DNA from: Acidobacteriota bacterium
GTDB lineage: Bacteria > Acidobacteriota > Terriglobia > Terriglobales > Acidobacteriaceae
Reading direction: 5' to 3'
Assembly (NCBI GenBank): GCA_031296115.1
Contig: JARLGI010000023.1
Coordinates: 1-64,000 of the forward strand
Length of the DNA stretch: 64,000 nucleotides
Numbering within the stretch: the stretch's first letter is position 1; every line of letters starts with the position of its first letter. The notes beneath the pieces are model-generated. The model was not told where the DNA came from and did not search any database. It worked only from the letters and a program-made list of their open reading frames with translations. This document shows, piece by piece, positions 48,805 through 56,268 of this stretch. Both the position numbers and the translations under genes were made by a program.

Positions 48805-50147
48805 CAGGCCTCGCCCAGAATAGATACCGCATCGGCATCGGCTTCTTCGCGATGGAACAGCCGCCCGCTCCCCGAGTCGTAGTCGAAGATCTCGCCGTAG
48901 CGTCCCCAGTTGAGCGCAGTCTCAAACTGGCGCTCGACTTCGTCCTTACTGAAGTGCTCATCGAGGATATCGCGGAAGAACTCCTCGCCGATGGCGTGGT
49001 CGCGCTTGGCGTGCAGGGTGTTCTCGATCAGGCGCAGGATGGCGACGTTCTTCAGCGCGGCCTCGCGGAAGATCTGCTTCTGCATCTGGATGTCGGCCTC
49101 GCCGAACTTGCGACCCTCCGGCGTGATCTCCACGTCGCCCTCATGCAGCACAGCGAAGCCGAGCATCACTGAGGCGTCCACAATGGGCAGCAGGTCGTCC
49201 ACATCCATGGCAAGTTCGTCCGCGAGCTTGTAGAGGTCATCGCGACCGCCGCGGTCGGCCAGCAGTTCCATGAAGCCGGCGATGCCCCCGGGCCGGGCGT
49301 GCGGCAGCATCTGGAACTTGGTGCGCTCGCGTTGCTTGGCATCGCCGGGCTGCGCCGCCTTCCCCGGAACCGAGGCCTCTTCGTCCGGCCGGGTCAGCGT
49401 TTTGTAGATGTAGTCCACATACGCCAGAAAACGCGGCGACTTACGGTCGCGGAATTGCGGAATATCAATTTCGAAGTCGGAGCGAATGCGCCCCGGATTA
49501 CGGCCCAGCACGATGACACGGTCGGCGAGCAGCACCGCCTCTTCAATATTGTGGGTCACGACGAAGATGGCGGTGGTCGGCATCTTCTTGTTCATCCACA
49601 ATTCCAGCAGTTCGGAGCGCAGGTTCTCCGCGGTAAGCACGTCGAGCGCGGAAAACGGTTCGTCCATGAACAGGACCTCGGGTTCCACCACCAGCGCTCG
49701 CGCAAAACCGACGCGCTGCTTCATGCCGCCCGAGAGTTCCTTAGGATAAGCCGTCTCGAAGCCGTCGAGACCGACGGTGTCGATCATCTTCAGTGCCCGT
49801 TTGTGGCGCTCGATGGCCCCCATGCCGCGGGCGACCATGGGCGCCTCGACATTCTCAAGCACGGTCAACCACGGAAACAGCGCGAAACTCTGGAAGACGA
49901 TCGAGACATGCGGAATCTGTCCATCCATTGGTTTGCCATGCCACAGGACTTCTCCCGACGATGGCTTCGACAGGCCTGTGAGCATCCGCAGCAGCGTGGA
50001 TTTTCCCGAACCGGACGGGCCGAGCAAGGCAACAATCTTTCCCGGACAGACGTCCAGGTCGGTCGGTGCGATGACTTCAATCTTGTTGCCGTCGGGTTGC
50101 GGATAGTATTTCTCGACCGCCCGGGCCTGGATGATGGAATCGGACAA
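48804..50147 (-). CDS. NitT/TauT-type ABC ATPase with AAA-associated C-terminal domain
   Basis: A 447-residue ATPase. Walker A GPSGSGKST (about residue 43), Q-loop FQSFALFPWLTVLEN, signature LSGGMKQRVGFARAL, Walker B VLFMDEPFSALD, and H-loop FVVTHNIEEAVLLADRV make the ABC domain, residues 1-265. From about residue 290 there is an additional domain (FQMLPHARPGGIAGFMELL, KLADELAMDVDDLLPIVDA, LRLIENTLHAKRDHAIGEE) of the AAA-associated type often fused to such ATPases. It may sense the cell state or control assembly. The permease starts on its stop codon. A start at the ATG at 50147 gives a normal N-terminus. No obvious promoter seen in the short upstream gap. Confidence 0.9.
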   Translation of the reverse strand: MSDSIIQARAVEKYYPQPDGNKIEVIAPTDLDVCPGKIVALLGPSGSGKSTLLRMLTGLSKPSSGEVLWHGKPMDGQIPHVSIVFQSFALFPWLTVLENVEAPMVARGMGAIERHKRALKMIDTVGLDGFETAYPKELSGGMKQRVGFARALVVEPEVLFMDEPFSALDVLTAENLRSELLELWMNKKMPTTAIFVVTHNIEEAVLLADRVIVLGRNPGRIRSDFEIDIPQFRDRKSPRFLAYVDYIYKTLTRPDEEASVPGKAAQPGDAKQRERTKFQMLPHARPGGIAGFMELLADRGGRDDLYKLADELAMDVDDLLPIVDASVMLGFAVLHEGDVEITPEGRKFGEADIQMQKQIFREAALKNVAILRLIENTLHAKRDHAIGEEFFRDILDEHFSKDEVERQFETALNWGRYGEIFDYDSGSGRLFHREEADADAVSILGEA

Positions 50148-50279
50148 TTTCAGCTCCCCAGTTTGACTGTCCTAGTCTATGGGCTGACGTGCTCAGCGAC
50201 AATGATGCGCCCGCACGAAGTATGAAAGGAGTGTGAATTCAACGCGAACAGGACTACCGGGCGTTCTTCGGGCTCACGT

Positions 50280-50510
50280 TTACTTCATCGCCATCTTCTT
50301 CATCTTCATCTGATCGAGCGCCAGGTTTACCTCGAGCACATTCACTCGCGGCTCGCCCAGAAAGCCGATCTGCCTTCCGGAAGTATGCTGCTGAATCACT
50401 TGCCGGACCTGCGCTTCGCTCAAGCCTCGTTCCCGCGCGATACGCGGCACCTGAAATTCGGCGCCGGCGATGGTGATGTCGGGATCGAGGCGGGGCCCGG
50501 AGTTTGAATT
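50280..50510 (-). pseudogene. kdpC: C-terminal remnant of KdpC (K+-ATPase subunit C)
   Basis: The last 70 codons of an otherwise unrecognisable frame read like the end of Kdp[61 protein letters not shown], then a short [10 protein letters not shown] tail. KdpC is the periplasmic-side subunit of the high-affinity KdpFABC potassium pump and is normally about 190 residues, with an N-terminal membrane anchor missing here. No kdpA, kdpB or kdpF is in the window. The stretch upstream (to 50582) is basic and Ser-rich and not KdpC. It is a fragment left by a deletion, so potassium uptake by Kdp must be encoded elsewhere or be lost. Confidence 0.75.
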
Positions 50511-50591
50511 TGATTCGCGAGACTCACAGCCCCAACCGTCACTCGCACGCCCCGTCGGCGAGCGCCTTTTGCGCAATCGCAAATGAATGGG

Positions 50592-51235
50592 CTACTTGGT
50601 CTTCTGCGCCTTGCCACCCGAGGAACTCACCACGCGCAGGTTGTTGGTGACCTGGAATATCCCCGCACCTGGTTGGCGCGCAGGGTGGCTAGATTCTTGT
50701 CCGCCTCGCTGTCCACCACGCCGTCCAGGGTAACGCGCGCGTTCTTCACGATGATGTGGATTGGAGGCACCGCCATGTTGGCGTACTTAAACAGCGGACC
50801 GTAGCTGTAAATGGACTTGTAAACCTGCCGGCGGATGCGGTCGTCCATCGGGCTTGGTGGCAGAACTTCGATATTGTTGACCACTTTCTCCACGCCTTCG
50901 ATGCGCTTCACCGCATTCTCGGCGTCGGACTTGGTGACCGGCTTCACCACCTGGCCCTCTAGGGTCACGGTGCGGCCATCGACCCGAAACGCCAGGTTGT
51001 CGAACACTCCATACCACGGCAGCATGATCAATTCATGCCGGACCTCGCGGATCAGCTTGTCCTCGGCCTCGGGACTCAGCGTCTCGTTCGCCTCGTTGGC
51101 GGGCGATTGCGAAGACAGGTTCTGCTGCGATTGCGCCGGCTGATTGTTTTGCGCGGCCGACTGGGCGCCAGCGGCGAGCACCAGGATCGCCATGACCAAG
51201 AAAGCCATGGCGTATATTCTAAGGCTCTTTTTCAT
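50592..51235 (-). pseudogene. BON-domain secreted protein, frameshift near 3' end
   Basis: A secreted protein of about 212 residues with two BON repeats, which bind lipid or surfaces in envelope-stress proteins. MKKSLRIYAMAFLVMAILVLA is a signal peptide. The repeats are LIREVRHELIMLPWYGVFDN, VDGRTVTLEGQVVKPV, then QVYKSIYSYGPLFKYANMAV and VTLDGVVDSEADKNLATLRANQ. One missing base near 50665 shifts the frame; restoring it gives QVPGIFQVTNNLRVVSSSGGK and a TAG at 50592-50594, as expected for the family, while the raw frame ends at 50627 with a random tail. It is divergent from PPK2. A frameshift as a read error is likely, since the gene is intact otherwise. Confidence 0.8.
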
Positions 51236-51270
51236 GGCTCCTCACAATTCATCCGGAAAACACTACCCCA

Positions 51271-51291
51271 GGATCGGCAAGCTGCCAATCC
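51271..51291. other. Inverted repeat between BON and PPK2 genes
   Basis: GGAT-c-GGCA-agc-TGCC-a-ATCC, an 8-bp imperfect palindrome in the 154-bp gap between the divergent BON and PPK2 starts. It could be an operator for either; no regulator gene is nearby. Confidence 0.25.
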
Positions 51292-51389
51292 GCTGGTTGG
51301 ATGCCGAATCGGCTGGAATCGTTGCTGGCCGCCCATCTGCGGCACCTCCCGCAGCGCGGCCTCGGCAAACGGGCTGCCTTGCGCGTATC

Positions 51390-52268
51390 ATGTCCAATCG
51401 TATGCAGACAAAATCGTTTCAGGCCAGGCCGGGCAAGCGTTTTCGCCTCGAGGATTTTGATCCGGCGGACACAGGCAAGTACAAATCGGAACCCCAGGCC
51501 CAGGCCAAGTTGCAAGAGAACGTGCAGCGCCTGGCCACGTACCAAGACCTGCTGTACGCCGACCGCAGTTACGCCCTGCTCGTCATTCTGCAAGCCATGG
51601 ACGCCGCCGGCAAAGACGGCACCGTCAAGCACGTCATGTCAGGCGTGAACCCGGCAGGGTGCAGTGTTTGCAGTTTCAAACAGCCATCGCAGCAGGAACT
51701 TGACCACGACTTCCTCTGGCGGAGCTGGCGCGATTTGGCCGGATGCGGCCGTATCGGCATCTTCAACCGTTCCTACTACGAGGAGGTGCTGGTAGTGCGA
51801 GTTCACCCCGAACTGCTGGCCAACGAACATCTACCCAGCTTGAAGAAGCCCGACGAAAAATTCTGGGAGCATCGCTTTCAGTCCATCAATGATGTCGAGC
51901 GACACCTGGTGCGCAATGGCACCGTCATCCTGAAGTTCTTTCTCCACCTGTCCAAGGATGAGCAAAAGAGGCGATTGCTGGCCAGGCTCGACGATCCCGA
52001 AAAGAACTGGAAGTTTTCCGAGGCCGACCTCCACGAACGGCTCCTCTGGGACGACTACATGCATGCCTATGAAGACATGATCAACCACACCAGCACCAGA
52101 CACGCTCCGTGGTACATCGTCCCCGCCGATCACAAGTGGTTTGCCCACTTGACCGTCTCGGACATTATTGTGGATACGCTGAAGAAGATGGACCTGAAGT
52201 ACCCATCCGTCACCGCCGAGCAGAAGGCGCAGCTGACAGAAGCGCGAAAAGTGTTGGAGAAAAAGTAA
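51390..52268 (+). CDS. ppk2: Polyphosphate kinase 2 family (polyphosphate:nucleotide phosphotransferase)
   Basis: A 292-residue PPK2-type kinase moving phosphate between polyphosphate and AMP/ADP or GDP. The Walker A-like loop is MDAAGKDGTVKHVM near residue 71, with lid residues FNRSYYEEVLVVRVHPE near residue 128 and RLLARLDDPEKNWKFSEADL near residue 192, ending LWDDYMHAYEDMINHT and WYIVPADHKWF, all family-typical. The first 20 residues (MSNRMQTKSFQARPGKRFR) are short and basic. ATG 51390 is an internal start; the frame extends upstream over the BON region, which I reject. PPK2 with the Usp protein and KirBac nearby suggests an energy- or stress-linked neighbourhood. The class (ADP- or AMP-forming) cannot be read. 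Confidence 0.88.
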   Translation: MSNRMQTKSFQARPGKRFRLEDFDPADTGKYKSEPQAQAKLQENVQRLATYQDLLYADRSYALLVILQAMDAAGKDGTVKHVMSGVNPAGCSVCSFKQPSQQELDHDFLWRSWRDLAGCGRIGIFNRSYYEEVLVVRVHPELLANEHLPSLKKPDEKFWEHRFQSINDVERHLVRNGTVILKFFLHLSKDEQKRRLLARLDDPEKNWKFSEADLHERLLWDDYMHAYEDMINHTSTRHAPWYIVPADHKWFAHLTVSDIIVDTLKKMDLKYPSVTAEQKAQLTEARKVLEKK

Positions 52269-52369
52269 GCGGAGCCAGTTCACTCTGCCCGTAACGGGAC
52301 GCGCCGCGCGGCCTGGCAAGCGCGCAATAGCCAGCTAGCACGGGTCGCCGGTTTCCTCCCAGGCTCCGG

Positions 52370-53275
52370 TTAACCCTGCACAGCGTCGCTGCGGACGGTC
52401 ACCACGGGACACGCGGCCGCGCGTATAACCTGGTAGGTATGCGGGCACTTCAAGCGGTCAATCACTTTCACCTGCGACCGCGCACCCATCACCACGAGGT
52501 CGGCCTCGATGCCATTCGCGGTGTAGAGAATGGTATCGGCCACGCCGCCTACTTCGACGCGGAAACTGCAGCGCAATCCCTGCCCTTCTTCCTGGACCAG
52601 CGCCGCAATCTTCTCCTTCAGCCCTTGCATCATGCATGCGCAGTCGCCTGCGGCCTCCGCTGGCCAGTGCTCGATCACGTGCAGCAGGGTCAGCTTGGCG
52701 TCGTGTTGCCGGGCCAGAGCGACGGCGAACGTGATCGCGCGCTCCGTGTTGGCCGTGAAATCGAACGCCAGCAGAACGTTCCGTGGCGCGGTGGCCCCGG
52801 CTGTCCGCTGCACCTGCGGACCGACGGTCAGCACCGGCACCGGCGATTGCCGGAAGATGCGCTCCGCCACCGATCCCAGCACCGCCTTGCCCAAACCGCC
52901 GCGGCCGTGGCTGCCAACCACAATCAGGTCGATTTCTTTCTCCCGCGCAAAGTTCAGGATTGCCTGCGTGACGTCTCCTTCCAGCAGCGCCAGCTGGTAG
53001 TCCTTGTCCTCGAGATAGGGGTATTTGGTGTGCAATTCGTCTTTCAGCTCCAGCAGATCGCGTTGCGCCGCGTCGCGGGCGGCAACGTAGGCCTCCGGGC
53101 CGGCCAGCATAAACTCATCGCTGGGCACCACGAAAACCACGTAGGCCGCGGCGTGATAGCAGTGGCTGAGTTCCAGTCCCAGGCTGAGAGCTGCGTTGGA
53201 ATAGCGGGAAAAGTCTGTCGCGATGAGCACGTTTCGGATGCCCACCCCGACTGGTGTGAGCTGTGCCGTAGCCAT
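52370..53275 (-). CDS. Two-domain universal stress protein
   Basis: A 301-residue protein with two tandem UspA domains. Domain 1: NVLIATDFSRYSNAALSLGLE near residue 14 and, near residue 118, VGSHGRGGLGKAVLGSVAER, the ATP-binding G-x2-G-x9-G-S pattern. Domain 2 starts with NVLLAFDFTANTERAITFAV and ends DLVVMGARSQVKVIDRL; its ATP motif is degenerate, so only domain 1 may bind ATP. It is thought to help cells survive starvation or low energy. I use ATG 53275 (MATAQLTPVG); the frame up to 53347 has 24 residues that do not look like Usp. A palindrome 126 bp upstream is a possible control site. Confidence 0.88.
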   Translation of the reverse strand: MATAQLTPVGVGIRNVLIATDFSRYSNAALSLGLELSHCYHAAAYVVFVVPSDEFMLAGPEAYVAARDAAQRDLLELKDELHTKYPYLEDKDYQLALLEGDVTQAILNFAREKEIDLIVVGSHGRGGLGKAVLGSVAERIFRQSPVPVLTVGPQVQRTAGATAPRNVLLAFDFTANTERAITFAVALARQHDAKLTLLHVIEHWPAEAAGDCACMMQGLKEKIAALVQEEGQGLRCSFRVEVGGVADTILYTANGIEADLVVMGARSQVKVIDRLKCPHTYQVIRAAACPVVTVRSDAVQG

Positions 53276-53400
53276 CTTGCGCGACCATTCTCCCCACGCG
53301 GTGGGGTCACTGCCGGGAGCCTTCTTTGCCGGCCACAGCGCCGGCAACGCGCTCCCGTTTTCTCTGACTTACTTGTACCGCAGATCGAACAGAAATGCTG

Positions 53401-53412
53401 TGACGTACGTCA
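53401..53412. promoter_or_regulatory. Crp/Fnr-type palindrome upstream of Usp gene
   Basis: TGACGTACGTCA, a perfect 12-bp palindrome in context TGTGACGTACGTCAATC, similar to Crp/Fnr/Dnr half-sites. It is 126 bp before the Usp start and could control it or the divergent small secreted protein gene. Confidence 0.35.
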
Positions 53413-53523
53413 ATCGGCTGAGTGACATGTGATATGGGCTCGACTTCGCCTCTTTGGCGATATGGCAGGCCAGTTGGACCTCTCCGCGTGCGGGGTGATT
53501 TCCAGATCGCGCCGTAGATTGAG

Positions 53524-53606
53524 AGTCGCGCCCCGCGCGACGTAAGGTGATAGCCCGGCCTTCAGGCCGGGGTTGGCTTTGAAAGAGGACCCAGTGCCCC
53601 GGGCAC
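53524..53606. repeat. Dispersed repeat R1 with hairpins, copy 1
   Basis: Contains three stacked hairpins: GTCGCGC-ccc-GCGCGAC (53525-53541), CCCGGCC-ttca-GGCCGGG (53554-53571), GTGCC-ccg-GGCAC (53594-53606). The first 37 bases match, on the other strand, positions 62670-62707 with two differences. Confidence 0.7.
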
Positions 53607-53667
53607 GGTACAAATTTCCTCTCCGGCTGCCAATACCTCGTTGTACAATGCCTCTCGTGGAGAGCTT

Positions 53668-53916
53668 GTGAGAAAAGCGATAGCTTGCCTTCTGCTCGGC
53701 CTTCTCGTTTTGGCGCTTGGCGCGCCGGCTTATGCCGACACGCCTCCTGCCAGCAGCACCGTTCACGATAACAGCAAGACCTTAGAGCAGTACGAGAAGC
53801 AGAAGAAGAAAGAGCTGAAGAAGGCGCAGAAATCACAGGACAAGGCCATGAAGGCGTGGAAGAAACAGCACCCCACCTACCAGGCGTCCCCTGAAACCAT
53901 CCACGACAGGAAATAA
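53668..53916 (+). CDS. Small secreted Lys-rich protein of unknown function
   Basis: An 82-residue protein starting at GTG 53668, with GGAG 5 nt upstream. RKAIACLLLGLLVLALGAPAYA is a signal peptide ending with an AYA-type cleavage site. The mature peptide is very basic: EKQKKKELKKAQKSQDKAMKA, a helical, coiled-coil-like run, then WKKQHPTYQASPETIHDRK. No family recognised. A -10-like TACAAT lies 20 bp before the GTG, so the transcript may have a short leader. It could bind a polyanion such as polyphosphate or nucleic acid, given the neighbouring PPK2, but this is a guess. Confidence 0.65.
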   Translation: MRKAIACLLLGLLVLALGAPAYADTPPASSTVHDNSKTLEQYEKQKKKELKKAQKSQDKAMKAWKKQHPTYQASPETIHDRK

Positions 53917-54061
53917 CTCCGCCCCGTTCGTTGTCCCACATTGGGACGAAGCATCGCATTTTCCGCCTCCAACCGAACCCTGGCTTGGGTGCCGGCGCAG
54001 CGCATACACTGTTGCCATGAACGACAAGGCGCAAGACGCCGGTCGCACGCGGAGCAATGAA

Positions 54062-54103
54062 CATTACCAAAACCGCGGCGGCGATATGGTTACTTTGGTA
54101 ATG
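54062..54103. other. 10-bp inverted repeat upstream of Imm-like gene
   Basis: CATTACCAAA at 54062-54071 and TTTGGTAATG at 54094-54103 are exact inverted copies, 22 bp apart. They lie about 75 bp before the -35 of the promoter at 54175. Between 53917 and 54279 I see this pair, a GTCCCA-cat-TGGGAC hairpin near 53934, the promoter, and no supported gene. Confidence 0.4.
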
Positions 54104-54174
54104 GCCCAGCCCAGCTTTCTAGTCGCGCACGGTTGTGACATTGAGCAAAGAGCAGGTTGGCCTTGGAGCTACAC

Positions 54175-54202
54175 TTGGCCATTTTGGGATTACTTGTATA
54201 AT
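54175..54202 (+). promoter_or_regulatory. Promoter for the superinfection-immunity-like gene
   Basis: -35 TTGGCC (54175-54180), 16-nt spacer, -10 TATAAT (54197-54202). The start site would be near 54209, 70 nt before the ATG at 54279. It excludes the earlier start at 54135. Confidence 0.65.
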
Positions 54203-54278
54203 CGGCAGTTCTGTAGCCCATGGATACTATGGGTTGCCCTTCTATATAAAAAGCAGATATTCTCCGCACGTTGCCATC

Positions 54279-54560
54279 ATGCGGATCATTGCCACCTCGC
54301 TCGCCCAAGCCCTCGCCATCGTGCTCGGCGCTGAACTCTGCTGGTCCCTGTTCGTCTATTTCGTCGAGGCCTACCCCGATTTCGGGCCGCTGGCGGTCCT
54401 TTTGCTGTACCCTCTGCCCATCGGAGTGGCGGCGCTACGCAAACACAATGCCCTGCTGGACATCCTGATCGCCAACCTTTGGCTGGGCTGGACCGTAATC
54501 GGCTGGTTCGTGGTTCTGATCTGGGCCTGCAACTGGGATGTGGAACCGGCCGCCGAATGA
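54279..54560 (+). CDS. Superinfection-immunity-like small membrane protein
   Basis: A 93-residue membrane protein from ATG 54279. Three hydrophobic segments: ALAIVLGAELCWSLFVYFV, FGPLAVLLLYPLPIGVAAL, and NLWLGWTVIGWFVVLIWAC. The last one is the signature of the Imm_superinfect (PF14373-type) domain, N-x-x-L-G-W-T-x-x-G-W. Such genes occur in many bacterial chromosomes far from phages, and their real role is not known. A longer frame from 54135 crosses the promoter, so I reject it. No ribosome binding site is clear. It is not next to other phage genes in this window. Confidence 0.72.
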   Translation: MRIIATSLAQALAIVLGAELCWSLFVYFVEAYPDFGPLAVLLLYPLPIGVAALRKHNALLDILIANLWLGWTVIGWFVVLIWACNWDVEPAAE

Positions 54561-54609
54561 ACCTTCCCGTCCCTGGCCTTGCCTCTGTCACTCGCCCCTC
54601 CGGCAGAGG

Positions 54610-54861
54610 TCACTCACAACCCCCTGCCCTAAGAGTGAAACTCTGCTTGGCTATGTGGATTCGTTCGCAGAGGTTGTGAGACGCTTCGTACTCGGAGCCA
54701 TGCTTTTTCACCTGCTGTTGGTTGCACAATCCTTCTGCCAATCGGGGGCCGTAGTTCCCCAGGGCGGCGCTGGTCACGCAGACAAAGCTGGCTGCCTGAT
54801 CCTCAAGCGTATGTGACATGCCGAACAGATCGCGAGCCGGCTGTACTCTTTCGACGTCCAT
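54610..54861 (-). CDS. Possible small ORF of unknown function
   Basis: An 83-residue frame (starts MDVERVQPARDLFGMSH, then LEDQAASFVCVTSAALGNY). The first 50 residues look protein-like, with regular hydrophobic spacing, but the second half (HGSEYEASHNLCERIHIAKQ) does not. No signal, no membrane segment and no family recognised. It lies next to an IS110 remnant in a region of debris, so it may be a fragment of a former gene. Low confidence. Confidence 0.25.
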   Translation of the reverse strand: MDVERVQPARDLFGMSHTLEDQAASFVCVTSAALGNYGPRLAEGLCNQQQVKKHGSEYEASHNLCERIHIAKQSFTLRAGGCE

Positions 54862-54875
54862 TGAAAACAGTTTGA

Positions 54876-55016
54876 GTACGTCGAAGGCAGATCGGAGAGA
54901 GCCGGCGCAAGGATGATCGGCTGGATGCCCGGACGCTGGCGCGGCTGGCCCGAATCGATCCGCAGTTGCTGTCTCCGGTGAAGCATCGCAGCGCCCAGGC
55001 CCAGGCCGACCTATAG
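54876..55016 (+). pseudogene. IS110-family transposase remnant
   Basis: 46 codons read RRKDDRLDARTLARLARIDP then QLLSPVKHRSAQAQADL, followed by a stop; this is the DEDD-domain region of IS110-type transposases near the D-A-R-T-L-A motif. The start and the whole C-terminal half are missing. No flanking ends can be seen. A short decayed piece of an insertion sequence. Confidence 0.65.
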
Positions 55017-55023
55017 GGGTCCT

Positions 55024-55060
55024 CCGACTCCTCGCTGCGCTCGTCGCTCAGGATGACAGA
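55024..55060. repeat. Dispersed GTCATC-CTGAGCG-type repeat fragment
   Basis: On the minus strand it reads TGTCATCCTGAGCGACGAG then CGCAGCGAGGAGTCGG. The same GTCATC...GAGCG...GAGGATC style recurs at 56266-56445. Such sequences are widely dispersed in soil bacterial genomes. Confidence 0.45.
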
Positions 55061-55139
55061 ACGGTTGTCACGTGCAACTCTGTGTAACTCTGCCCTTCAT
55101 CTTCTTGCGACTCCGCCCGGCCTGCGGCATCGAACATCC

Positions 55140-56135
55140 ATGGTTTCCCGCGCCCAGCCTTTGACTGACCAGGACCTGCGCGATCTGGGCTTCGGCGCGG
55201 TCGTCTCGCGCGAAAGCCAGCAGCGCCTGCTCAACCGCGACGGCAGCTTCAACGTGACACGCCGCGGCTTGAGCTTCTGGTCCTCGTTCAGCCTGTACCA
55301 CACCCTGCTCACCATGTCGTGGTGGCGGTTCGTGCTCTTCGGCGCCGGCTGGTACCTAGGCGCCAACCTCATCTTTGCCCTCATCTACGTGGCGCTGGGC
55401 CCCGATGCCCTGGTCACCACCACGCCTGCCCTGGCGGACCACACCTTCCTGCGCGCCTTCTTCTTCAGCGTCGAGACCGTGTCCACCATCGGTTATGGGA
55501 ACATCGTACCCACCACCGTTGCCGCCAATACCGTGGTCACCGTGGAGGCGCTGTTCGGCTTGATGGGCCTGGCGGTAGTCACCGGCTTTCTGTTTGCGCG
55601 CTTCTCGCGCCCGGTGGCCAAGGTGCTGTTCAGCCGGCACGCGGTGATTGCGCCCTACCGCGGCATCCAGGCCTTCGAGTTCCGCGTGGCCAACGCGCTC
55701 TCCAACGAGCTGATAGAAATTTCCTGCAAGCTGATGCTGAGCCGCTTTGAAGAAGTGGACGGCATCCGTACCCGCCGCTACTATCCCCTGGCGCTGGAGC
55801 GTGACAGCGTGGTGTTTCTGCCGCTCACCTGGACGGTGGTGCATCCCATCGACGAAACCAGCCCGCTGCGCGGCGAAACACCCGAGTCCTTGCGCGACTC
55901 GCTCGCCGAGTTCCTCGTCCTGCTGAAGGCCTTCGACGAGACGTTCTCTACCATTGTGCAGACCCGCACCTCCTATACGCCGGATGAGATTATTCCCGGC
56001 GCGCGCTTTGCCAGCGCCTTCATGACCGATGCCGCGGCGAGGTTTGCCGACGGCGCCGGCGCCGGCCAGAAGGTCTCGGTGGACATGCGCTTGTTCGATA
56101 AAATCGAGCCCGCTACCGAGCTATTAAATCGTTGA
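55140..56135 (+). CDS. KirBac-type inward-rectifier potassium channel
   Basis: A 331-residue bacterial Kir channel. Transmembrane 1 lies near residue 65 (MSWWRFVLFGAGWYLGANLIF), the pore helix and selectivity filter near residue 113 (VETVSTIGYGNIVP, with TIGYG), transmembrane 2 near residue 142 (ALFGLMGLAVVTGFLFARFS). The remainder is the cytoplasmic beta-rich domain (IQAFEFRVANALSNELIEI, RRYYPLALERDSVVFLPLTW), as in Kir channels. It would conduct K+ with the gradient under membrane potential. ATG 55140 is chosen because the 29 upstream residues are not Kir-like. It is in the same neighbourhood as a dead kdpC piece, so this strain may rely on other potassium routes. Confidence 0.92.
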   Translation: MVSRAQPLTDQDLRDLGFGAVVSRESQQRLLNRDGSFNVTRRGLSFWSSFSLYHTLLTMSWWRFVLFGAGWYLGANLIFALIYVALGPDALVTTTPALADHTFLRAFFFSVETVSTIGYGNIVPTTVAANTVVTVEALFGLMGLAVVTGFLFARFSRPVAKVLFSRHAVIAPYRGIQAFEFRVANALSNELIEISCKLMLSRFEEVDGIRTRRYYPLALERDSVVFLPLTWTVVHPIDETSPLRGETPESLRDSLAEFLVLLKAFDETFSTIVQTRTSYTPDEIIPGARFASAFMTDAAARFADGAGAGQKVSVDMRLFDKIEPATELLNR

Positions 56136-56170
56136 TTTCTTCCCCCCGCCACGTGCACAATGTCTCGGGC

Positions 56171-56268
56171 TCAAATTCGAGTTTCCGAATTCAGCTTCGA
56201 GTTTTTGAACTTCAGTTTCAAGTTTCGGGTTTCAAGTTTCCAGTTGTAACTTTCAAACTTTGGAGTTG
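56171..56268. repeat. Heptanucleotide-phased tract, 14 units, AGTTTC class
   Basis: Fourteen consecutive 7-mers keep strict phase over 98 bp: tcaaatt, cgagttt, ccgaatt, cagcttc, gagtttt, tgaactt, cagtttc, aagtttc, gggtttc, aagtttc, cagttgt, aactttc, aaacttt, ggagttg. The consensus is close to nAGTTTC, as in the tract at 12430-12464. It begins 36 bp after the KirBac stop. Between 56136 and 56520 the DNA holds this tract, the palindromic element and a second heptad run, and no gene. Confidence 0.75.

Noticed and set aside
54017-54334. Plus-strand 105-codon frame before the Imm-like gene
   Set aside because: Low-complexity and overlapping a strong promoter; no domain.
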